A model generated the notes under the pieces. The model did no database searches, was not told the DNA's origin, and saw nothing but the letters and a program-made list of their open reading frames with translations. Positions 37,966-48,228 of a stretch of DNA of 64,000 bases are shown piece by piece. The DNA comes from Epiperipatus broadwayi. Taxonomy: Eukaryota; Onychophora; Udeonychophora; Euonychophora; Peripatidae. Location: contig JAQFVV010000031.1 in assembly GCA_028023455.1 (NCBI GenBank), positions 8,112,093 through 8,176,092 of the forward strand, read 5' to 3'. Numbering within the stretch: the first letter of the stretch is position 1; each line of letters begins with the position of its first letter. A program made the position numbers and the translations under genes.

Positions 37966-38248
37966 CGCTTCCTAACATGCTTTTCAAAATTCCTCTAACA
38001 ACTAGTAATCCACCTGAACCATAATTAATATAATTTGGAAGCCGATAGTCAAACAATGGGTGTTGCAAAACGCCAGCAGGTAGATAAAGTTCATTATTTA
38101 TGTAGGAGTAGTAAATATATGGTAAAAAGACTTGAGACACCCATTTGTGTTTTTTATAACCTTTCTTCAAAGAAGATCTTAGCTGTTGTTTTTTAAGAGC
38201 GTTATTGTTTAGACGATTTTTAAAAAAGTCTTGAAAATCAATATTCAT
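37966..38248 (-). CDS. Internal exon of a neprilysin-like (M13) protein lacking HExxH
   Basis: The 94-codon minus-strand exon is bounded by a 3' splice site (TATATATTTTAG before 38248) and a strong donor (GCG/GTAAGTACG, intron from 37965). Its peptide follows the M13 metallopeptidase pattern. Residues 4-8 DFQDFF are like the D-x-Y-F-x-N helix. W36 lies in K-W-V-S, followed by Y-Y and the hallmark NELYLPAGVLQHPLFD (52-67) and NYINYGSGG (72-80). The aligned HEITH zinc/catalytic site (residues 85-89) reads RGILK instead. M13 enzymes are type II membrane or secreted endopeptidases. This paralogue could not bind zinc in the normal way, so it is a pseudo-peptidase or a decaying gene. The exon ends in phase 1. 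I found no other exon of the gene in the window. Confidence 0.75.
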
Positions 38249-39499
38249 CTAAAATATATAGCACATAAAATTATATTAATTGTGCGTGTGTATATATATA
38301 TTCTGACATGTAGTTTTATCACATGTTCATTTTCTTAAGTTTATTTTAAGTTTAAAGATAGGAATCATTTTTAATAAGTTACAAATAAAGAAAAGTAATA
38401 GTGAATAGTTTGTTTATAAATGTATTTAATGCCAATATAAATTAAGATAATGACAAAAAAGAGTAATTAAAGAAAGAGTTCAAACCCAGGAGAAATGAAA
38501 GAATGAATGAAAGTGTAAATGAAATATTCCATTGAATGCAAATAAAATATTCCACAAATCATATTATATATATATTCATTTTAAAAATATTTTATTTAAA
38601 TTTAATAATAATAAAATGATTATTGTACTGAATAATAATATCTATTTTTATTATGGCTAAGAAAAAAAATTTCTTGAGCAATTCTTTAAAAAAAGAAGAT
38701 ATTGCCTAACAACAAAAATAGATAACTTCATTATTGTCACATCATTTGGATATGTGTTTTGTTCATCTGATAAATTTAAAGTTTATGAAGTTATTGGCAA
38801 AATAATAATATTGGATTAGATCTTATGAAAGAGAAAACATGGAGATTCTCTTAGCTGATATCTTTAATGAAATGAATGGAATAAATAACAATAAAATATA
38901 TCATTTCTTCATGGAATCTCAGTACTATGCTGATCAAAGTTAAACTACCACTATTGCAAAAAAAAACTTCCAATAAATATTAAAATCTGAGGATTATCAA
39001 TAGATAGCATCCATGTCATTTCATCATCATCATCATCATTAGAATTTAGTTCAATAAAAGAAATGTCAAAAGATTCTGATTGAATATGTTGGATGAACAC
39101 AGTGAACTCATAAAATTATCATTAAACTTTTAATTTTAATACAATATAAAAAATATATAAATATTTATTAAAATATTTTTCTCTCTCATTTAAAATTTTA
39201 AAGAATAATTTTATTTTTCTTTATTACATATTATTCAATACAGAATTAAGATTTATATAAATAAAACTTCATGAAATACATGCATATGAAAGTATACATT
39301 TTATATTTATATATATATATATATATATTGAAAATATAAAGTTAATTGTGTAGAAGAGCATTACTTGATCTACATAGATGCACAACTATTTTTTTGTGTG
39401 AAGTAAGGTATTTCTGGACACATATACATTATTAAATTTCATAATATATACACTGTACCCTTACCATGGATCGATCAAGTAAAATAAACAAATAAAATA
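38249..39499. other. Probable intron or intergenic AT-rich DNA upstream of the M13-like exon
   Basis: Would be the intron upstream of the exon on the minus strand. It holds a TA run at about 39308-39330 and a (TCA)n run near 39020. No further exon is recognisable. Confidence 0.35.
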
Positions 39500-39958
39500 A
39501 ATGCTTCAGCTAAAACTTTCAATCCTCATATAATAAAAACAAGTATTAAAAATAACTTATGATAATTTTTACCATTTGACTAGCTGAAATTAATAATAAA
39601 GAATATATGTTTTGATTTAAATGAATAAATAAAATAATAATTATCATGAGCCATTTGGTAAAAAGTAAAGCAGTAGGATTATATTGAGCATATATCCCAA
39701 AAAACACAATTTCAATGGCATAATAATATTATCCCCTTTTTATTTCAAGTAATAGTATAAAACCATAGCATTCTTAAGACTTTAAAAAAATATTATAAAT
39801 AATCAAATATAATATTAATAAATAAATAATAATTCTGTAATTAAAATATAATTATCTTAGTTTTTTTAAGTAAAATCTTTGATTAATTTATAATCTCCTG
39901 TAACCAAGTATGATAAGGGATTTTGTATCATTCCTAAGTACACCTAAATAGCAACAAA
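39500..39958 (-). mobile_element. Partial LTR (3' end) of the giant-LTR family
   Basis: Matches the left part of the solo LTR and the reverse complement of the young LTR's last 500 bp or so. TTCAATGGCATAATAATATT followed by ATCCCCTTTTTAT near 39711-39743 parallels the CCTCAATGGCATAAGAACAC block. ATTGAGCATATATCCC and TAATCTCCTGTAACCAAGTA also align. It is more eroded than the solo LTR and runs into a TAA array at its far side. Confidence 0.6.
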
Positions 39959-40075
<117 letters not shown>

Positions 40076-41730
40076 CATTATCTAACTAAAAATTGGTACT
40101 ATATTTACTATTCAATAATTTGATTACTAATAATACAACCTTAATGTCATCAATATCTACAAAATCAAAACATCTTGGGATTTGGGTTGATCCTACAATA
40201 TTAAAGACAATTCACGTTGTATGGAAATATGATATTCGTTTTTTTTTTTGTAAACATATGTGTCATCTTTTATCTAATAAGATTAATAATTTTATATATG
40301 TTTATGTTTTTAAAAAAAGTGATTCTGTTACTAATTTTAGTTGACTATTTGTATATATATGTGTGTGTGTTTTAAGATGAGAGAAAGGTAAAATGTCTAT
40401 AGATATTTATTTCTATATTTAAACTAATTTAGTTTAGTTTGATATATTTATATTGATTTATTTCAGAATTATTGTAATCAATAACAAAAAAAAAAAACTT
40501 TCTTCTATTCTTAAAACGTTTTATGTTGATCTGCTATAAATGCCTTTTCTTTGTCATTCATAAAACATATAAACAGGGTAGTAAAATATCGGCAAAGTTA
40601 AATTCAAGACATTGTGGGTTATCATATAATTATCTGTTTATTGATAAAATGTAGTCTAATAAATTATATTTTTTTTGTAAATAAATTTGTTAAATCTAAA
40701 ATATTCGAAATAGTTATTAATTTATAGAAAGTTCCCCACATCTATCTATATATAATCTAATCGGGAACATATTTCGGTGGTACAAGTGAATGGATAAGAT
40801 TAGGTATTGTTACATATTATTCTCATTATATCAATTTTATATAACCTCATTATATTATCACTTACTATGCATTTATATCAGGTAAATATATTTATGTATA
40901 TTGAAAGGAAAAGTCGAGATTTATTGTGATTACTTTGATTATTATATAATAGGCATATCAGAAATGTAAGTTGAAATTTTAGATTAATTAAAATATTTTA
41001 AATCCATTTGTTATGAGATATAATGCTATTATTATTGGTAAATATTATATAGTATCTAATATATTTCCTTAGTGGCCGTGCATTATTGTTTGTTAAATGT
41101 TGTCTTAATGATCTATTACTTGTTTAATAAAAAATCAAAGGTCTACCATTGTGTTGAATGATAATCGAATAGTTTACATTATAGCGATTTGGTTGGCTTA
41201 ATATTGGATATTTATTAAAACATTTATAATGGTGGATTAATAAAACGTATTATATTTCTTGAGAGTTTTGCATTATTTGCTTAGTTGTTGAATATTTATA
41301 TAAATCTCTTATAAATAGAATTACTTTCATTAAGATTATTTATTTATTTTGCAAATGAATAGTTTAAAAAAGGTTGTGCTAGATTAGTATAAGCTTAATA
41401 GAAATATTGTGGATGAATTGGATGTCATGATTTGTGTTGGGAGGTGCCTCTACTCTTATTCAAATTACATGTCATAGGTAAACAATATTAAATGGCTTTT
41501 ATGCTGATGATTTATAAAGGATAGTATTTAAACATTAGAAAGAAGAAGTCGGTGCATATTTTAGCTCTTCTTTCCAAGCTCTATGAAAGCATATTTATTT
41601 ATTTATATATGAATTTTAAAAAATTATTTATTTATTATTGATGATTGACGTAACAAGAGCTTAAATTTTACTTGCATCATTAGATTGATCGATTTATAAC
41701 CTTATGTAGAAGTCCACCCCAGCAGTCAGT

Positions 41731-41731
<1 letters not shown>
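40076..41731. other. Non-coding AT-rich DNA
   Basis: Contains a plus-strand 83-codon frame (40093-40344) with no recognised features. No gene supported. Confidence 0.35.

Positions 41732-41813
<82 letters not shown>
41732..41813. repeat. (TA)n microsatellite
   Basis: About 82 bp of pure TA. Confidence 0.9.
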
Positions 41814-41816
<3 letters not shown>

Positions 41817-42651
41817 TATAAAGGTTGGTATGCAAGATCACATAGGTATGAACCATTGATGGGATAAAATCCAGATAGTGATTTTTGAAAATACAGTAAA
41901 ATCAAGATTAATTATAATCAATAAGGCATTTCAAATTTATGATGATTAATGTAATTTAATATTTTTTGTTATAATTAATTTTGTGATGTTAATAAATTTA
42001 TATTTCATCATCAAAAAGTGTGTCATTTGATTCCCTTTTATAGTGTATTGATTCATCTATCCATTGAATTACATACTGTTGAGTAACAGACACTTATTAG
42101 ATTACATATTCATTTATCTATAGCTATAATTATTCATTTGGTTTTTTATTCATTTATTTAGCTGCTTTTTGAGAGGGAAATTTATCCTATAGCATGATTA
42201 TATGCTAACTATATTTCAATGTTAATTTATTGTTAAATGCAATTAATAGTTTGAATGATAACAGAAAGATGCAATCCATGATTATTTTAAAACAAGGAGA
42301 ATGGATTCATTAGTGCCTTATAAGTGCATGCATCTATAACAATATGAGTTTATAATATTGAATTTCAAAAATCTTACATGCTTTCACTTTTCAGCAAAAA
42401 AAACAAACTTTTGTTATTGATTACAGTTTCGACTATACTATGCAGTCTTCATTCAGATCTACAAAATTTGAACACACATAAAAATATAACTATTAAAATA
42501 CATTATTTTATATAAAATTATTAAATTTGTATCAAACTTTTAATTTTTTTAAAAATTATTTTCTAACCTTTTCAATTCATATAATATCTTTAACATATTT
42601 ACCATCCTATTTTATATTCTTTTAAAATCTTTTCTATCCTCTTTCTTTTTA
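41814..42651. other. Non-coding left flank of the intact retrotransposon
   Basis: AT-rich. The last 100 bp or so are pyrimidine-rich on this strand. The right flank (about 58795-58920) is similarly pyrimidine-rich. Confidence 0.35.
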
Positions 42652-42672
42652 ACATATTCCTATGCATATAAC

Positions 42673-42718
<46 letters not shown>

Positions 42719-42739
42719 GTTATATGCATAGGAATATGT
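42652..42739. repeat. (TA)n-cored palindrome 5 at the retrotransposon insertion site
   Basis: An 88-bp perfect palindrome: ACATATTCCTATGCATATAA and following bases on the left, its exact reverse complement on the right, and a TA core. A further TA run (about 42747-42767) leads straight into the 5' LTR. Confidence 0.95.
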
Positions 42740-43974
42740 ATATACAATATATATATATATATATATATTGTGCCCTTATCTATAGGTCATAATAAGGTAG
42801 AATGGTCAATTGCTAAAAAAAAAATTTTAAATTTTAAGATACGTTTGTGTAATATATTGATAATTGTATGATCGATTAGATTTTATAGTACAATTTAAGG
42901 CTGAAAATACCTGGTATATAAAAGTGTAATGAATTATTTTAAAGAAACAGTTAAATAAAGCTTAATTATATCCTTGCTTATGGTTGTAAAAGCTGGCCAT
43001 ATAAAATAATACAGCTATAAATAGTTAAAAGTATATTAATAATTCGAGTATGATATTTTAAAACTAATAAATTAAATAAATGCTATATGTAGTGTTATAA
43101 TTATATTTAATAGTCAAAATTAATAGAGTATATTTTAAAATAAACTTTGGGATGGTGAGAATTATATTTAGTTCTACAAGTTTAAATTATTTTCCAAATT
43201 TTTTATAAAATATATCAGTTTTGGTAATTTAGACCAAGACGTAAATTAAAAAATCATCTGATAAAGTTAGTAATCATGTGACTGTATATTATATACCTTC
43301 ACACACACGCTTGTTAGAATATAATAATAAAGTTTGTGAATTATGGAACTAAATGTAATTGCTGTCTATCGTTGAAATGAATGTTGAAATATTAAATAGT
43401 TATTTTAAATGTTTAAATGATGTAATATTTAAGTAGTGTTTAAGAGTTGAATACAGTTAATAAAAAAATTAAATGTTTTGTTTAAATAAAAACAAGATAA
43501 ATTAAATATTAATATTAAAATAGGTATTAAATATTGTTTTAATAATTATTTTAAAGTTTAAATGATTTTGATAAAATTATAATTGAGTTAAAAAATACAG
43601 TCTAAATAATATTTAAGACATGACGTCATAAATTCTTTATTTTAAAAAGGTTTAATCTATTATAAAACTAAAATGTGTAAATTTGTTCGCGCTAAAAAAG
43701 TCATTAACCAATCAACGGAGGTATTTTAGCAGACAAAAAATAAGAATTAGATGAAGCGGGAGAAAGTAATGTGTAAGTGAAGGAGGGAGTAACATATTTT
43801 TTTTAGCTGGATAAGATCGTAAGCTAGAAAAGTAATATAATTTTAAAATTTTATATTTATTTTAAAAGTTTTTTAAAATATAATATTTTGAACTGCCTTT
43901 ACATGGAGGGCTAATTTTAAAAGTTTTCTTACCAGGATATTTTATTCAAGTTTAGCCAAAACCTTACAGTAAAA

Positions 43975-44157
43975 ATGGAAATACTACAGAAAACAGTATA
44001 TAGAAGTTATGAGAAAGGAAAAATATTTGTAAAGTGCCTTGATACAGCTTTATTTATGCTCAACCAGAAACTTATTATTGTAACTCAGAGGAATATAATT
44101 TGGACGCTATACGGAAAACTTAAAAGAGAAGTTATTTGCCGTCAGGAAAAATTATGA
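43975..44157 (+). CDS. Small open frame inside the 5' LTR (60 codons)
   Basis: An ATG-started, Lys-rich 60-codon frame, intact in both LTRs (copy at 55080-55262) with one visible amino-acid difference (Glu14 to Asp). It resembles no family I know. A second ATG frame (44203-44418, 71 codons, very Lys/Arg/Tyr-rich) follows 45 bp later but is broken in the 3' LTR by an added A and a new stop. With LTRs this alike, conservation between them is weak evidence of function. The degraded solo LTR shows no matching open frame. Confidence 0.25.
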   Translation: MEILQKTVYRSYEKGKIFVKCLDTALFMLNQKLIIVTQRNIIWTLYGKLKREVICRQEKL

Positions 44158-46639
44158 CGCACAAATTTATAAGGCTACTCTGAAGTTATTTTATTCTTCT
44201 CTATGGAAAAATTAAGATACGTATATCATAAAGAAAAATTATATAAAAGTTATAACAGAGAAAGAATGTTTGTCCTTTTTAAAGGAAACATTACAAAGTA
44301 TATAGTTACCAGAACTTTAAAAGAAAGGAAAAATTACCGAATAATGATAGGAAAGAGTCATTATTTTTTTAAAAAAGGAAAGAAAAAACTTTATCTAAGA
44401 AGAATTAAAATATTATAAAGTGTTCATTATAAAAATGCTTAATAAAGATAGAGATTAGGAAAATGGAAATTTAAATTACTTAATGAAAATGGATCCATGG
44501 AGACAGAAAAATTTACTTGAATATTTAAATCAAAGTACTGAGAAGATGCATCATAAAAGTCGCGGGGGAAAATATTAGCAGAAAATATTAGAAGAGAATA
44601 TGTAGACGTTTTCTTTACGGGATTAATTGATATCATAATTAATAATTGTATTAAATATTATAAAAAACCAAGGATTGTCATCTATGAATATTTATTAAAC
44701 AGAGCAATAATTGTTTTGCCTTAAAATTGAACAAGCAGGGAGAAGAACATTAAGTGACTGAAGAAGAAATAATAAACATTTTTTTTAGCTTTAATATGAA
44801 CGGTTTTCAAGAAAATTTGATAAAGAAGTACAGTAAATATAGTTTAAATATTTTTTACTAATTTATTTTAAAATATAAAATGTTATGTGAGATTAGGGAA
44901 AACATATAAACATAAATTTAGTAATATTAAAATTTAAATATAATAACTTGATAAAATTATAGAAATATTGTTTAAAAATAAAGTGTATGGATGTGAATCT
45001 TATATCTACAAGGATCAAATGGATGGTGAAGCCTACGGAACGCGATCGAGGAGATAAAGGTCGTTTGGTAATTTTAATAGTTATTTATAATGCATAATGT
45101 ATTTTTTTTAGATCATCTATTGACCTAAGAATGAAGTGTGAAAGTTTAAATTATATGTACACATTTTATACAACATTTTTAACATATAATGAGATAGGAG
45201 TAATTCGGAATATGCATGCAATAATTTATTTAAAGTATATTAATAATATAATTTAACAGAACAATTGTGTGATTCTTTTGAACTTTCATGTGATAAAGTA
45301 TTCAGATATTCAAATAGTTTGTATATGATTAAATATATGGAGGAAAGTAGTAAAAAGATTTTCTTATAGAACAGTGGAATAGTTTTAAAATAAATGAATT
45401 TTATTATTGTTAGTAATGCAGATATGTATTTGTCGATGTACAGTATAGAAAAAATCTTGAGAAATAAGATCGGATAGTGACTTGGAAGTACTAGTGGAGA
45501 GGAAACCAAGATGATGTTTTTTTTTAAGAAATAGGAAAAATAAAGGATTTGGATCATATTTAGTTTTGTGTGATTTCAGTATAGTTAACTAGGCCCTATG
45601 ACTGAACACATATAGTTTGGACAGTGTTTTTGCATATCTTTAAACTTTTGATGTTATAATAAAGCTGAAGAAATAGCTTTAGCATCGTTCCTATGATAGA
45701 GGTTGGTAGACAGGTAAAGGTCACTCCTCTATAGTGTCTTTTAATTCACTGTGCCATGATTGTCAAGATATATGATGAGTAATATTCTAGTTGTATTTTG
45801 ATCCTATGCATCTATCTTCGCTATCCTTATTTTGTGAATCTGCATCGGTCAGAAAGATATTTTCAAAGAAATAATGAATAAAATAGAACTGAAGATATGT
45901 TATCGTTTATGTAAGAATAGTTTATTTGCTGGAATGTATAGAATTGTGTAACTTTAAAATTGAAAGTCCAAAATATCATAAAGAGAGAAAGAATCATATA
46001 ATACATTGTAAAATTAATTCAGAAATGAATATAAGATTTTGAAAAGAAATCTAAACCAAGTATTTTAAAAGTGATAATAAAATTTGAATGAATTTTTTTT
46101 TTAAATAATATTTAGAAAATAAGTATTGCATATTTATTAAGAAAATAGTTCAATAATGTATAATAAACATATACTTGTGCATGGTATATTAATAGTTGTA
46201 ATTATATCATCCGAAGTAAGGCTTGAATGAGAATATTAGGATTAATAAACATCGGATAATGAACAATAAAAAAAACCTAATACCGAATGTAGAACAATGT
46301 TTTGACTTTGTAAGATTCCATACAACCAATATAAAACTAAAATTTGTTATTTTGTAGAATTTTACTACGAATGTAAATTTTGTAAAAAAAAAATAATTTT
46401 AATAATATTAGGGATGCAAAGTGTTTGTGATAATCATATAAGAAATGCATTTTGTAATAAGCTAACCATAATAATAAATCAAGTAATAATACTGTATTTT
46501 CTTAAGTGTTAAAAAATAAGATTTAACTAGGAAAAGAAAAATTTGATTTCATTTTATAAACTAATAAACTAAGTTGAGATATGAAAGTAAGGGATATCCA
46601 ATGTATATAGTGTAAAAATATTGTTAATTTATTTATGTT

Positions 46640-46685
46640 GTTAATAAACTTTGTTTTAAATTTGTTTTAAAGTTTTTGTGTCCGA
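46640..46685 (+). promoter_or_regulatory. Probable LTR polyadenylation region
   Basis: AATAAA within GTTAATAAACTTTG is followed by a T/G-rich stretch ending TTTTTGTGTCCG. It is repeated at the same place in the 3' LTR (about 57737) and recognisable in the solo LTR. Confidence 0.45.
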
Positions 46686-47539
46686 GTTGTTATTTCTCCA
46701 CATGGATGCATGAAATCACGATACATTTATAATTGAAACAGACATATAAATTTTGCACAAAAGGTAAACATAAAAGTGTTATAATAATTTTGAGAATTTA
46801 TTGGTATGTTAAAATTAAAAGATCATAATTTTATATTATTTATTGGTCATAAGTCGGTTGCCACAATATTACATTAAATTATATGCTAATGTTGCCACAC
46901 GTATTCTGTTGTCAGATTATTAAAATACTACCACGTACGTATTTATTTATTTCATTTAGGAAGAAATAAGATTATATTATATTATTATTGTTATTATTAT
47001 TTTTATTATTGTTAGTTGCTGTGTAGTAGATTATGACATAAAATTCCCTTTTCATATTTTACTACCGTAATTTTAAATCAGTTAGAATACAATTTATGAA
47101 CCTGAGATTTTATTTTATTTTACTTCATTTTATTTAATTGAGCTAGATTCTTGTTATAAAGAAGATTAAGATATGATTATTATTTTAATCGTAGTGAATA
47201 GAGCTTAGAAAGTCGTAAGAATACTATGAGTTAGTTATTTGGTATAGTAAAAAAAGAGGGGATAGTGTTCTTATGCCATTGAGGTAGTATCGTGTGGATA
47301 ATGTCTCAATGTAGTCTATCTCGTTCCCCGTATTGTCACTCCATGTCTCATGAAAATAGTAAATATTTGTTAATTCATTTTAAAATTGAATCGAATTTGT
47401 ATTTTAAAATTAGAGCTAGTAATCATTTTAATTAATGCTGAATATTTCATTTATTTATTTGTTAACTGAGCTAGAACCCGTAATATTCGTAATAAACAGT
47501 ATATTTTGGGGTGAGAACGCGCGGGGGGAGGTTAGATTG

Positions 47540-47558
47540 TGATCGCCCAACGTGTTGC
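47540..47558 (+). promoter_or_regulatory. Primer binding site, tRNA-Lys-like
   Basis: TGATCGCCCAACGTGTTGC shares an uninterrupted CGCCCAACGTG with the Lys-tRNA 3'-end complement TGGCGCCCAACGTGGGGC used by several retroelements. It lies 3 bp after the LTR end. The first bases carry an extra nucleotide and a mismatch, and the last bases also differ. Confidence 0.65.
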
Positions 47559-47665
47559 ACGATGTGTAGTTGGAACTACAATCGATAGGTTGGATTCAAC
47601 TAACAGAAGGTTAAATTTTGCTCTTCCAATGAGACTGCACGATGTGTAGTGGAGTTACATATAGT
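47540..47665 (+). repeat. Leader repeat downstream of the primer binding site
   Basis: TGCACGATGTGTAGT, followed by GGA and a TACA, occurs at about 47556 and again at about 47634. This makes two related leader blocks of about 78 bp, which may form RNA structure in the packaging leader. Confidence 0.5.
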
Positions 47666-48228
47666 TTAGTATTTGAATTTGTTCATGTAAATCGGGAGAT
47701 TGTCAATAGACATATTTTACAGAAGTAGATAATTTCATATTTGATTATAGAAATAATTATTAGGATTTAGTTATTAAAGTAAACTAAGTATTTGTTATTA
47801 AAATAATTTCAATTTTATGTGGTAGATAATCTGATTGTTTAAAAAAAAAAATCGTACTATACTATTGTGGGTCAATTGACAAACAAAATTTAAAATATGC
47901 ATATGTGGCTAACGATTATTGGTATTTAATATGACCATGTCAATTATTGAAGTATTATTGAAAAATATATTTGAAAGTGTTTTAATTTGTGCAAAATATT
48001 TGTGAATCATGCATGTGGGAAATGATGTTGTGACACATATAATTTTAATTGTTATTGTTATTATAATTAGTTAGATAGTATAGGGTGTATAGAAGGTATT
48101 GTCTATAGTTATTGTGGGTGATGGTTGGATGAGATAAAAGAACTGGTAAGAAACTATTTTATGAGAAGTTAATAGTAACATATTATTGGGATATTAAATT
48201 TTGAGGAAAAAGTATTATAAAGAAAAAA

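Larger units (their letters stand above)
42769..47536 (+). repeat. 5' long terminal repeat, 4.77 kb
   Basis: Begins TGTGCCCTTATC and ends GGGGGGAGGTTAGA, the limits shared with the 3' LTR and, with small changes, with the solo LTR. Ends are TG...GA rather than the usual TG...CA. A polyadenylation signal lies in TTAATAAACTTTG at about 46640-46653, followed by a T/G-rich stretch, so U3 would be near 3.9 kb and U5 about 0.85 kb. It contains the small frame 43975-44157 and a second frame at 44203-44418. Confidence 0.95.

Noticed and set aside
45240-45557. 105-codon hydrophobic minus-strand frame, with an 89-codon copy at 56331-56600
   Set aside because: Antisense frame in the LTR, shared only because the LTRs are near-identical. 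It is low complexity and has no recognised domain.
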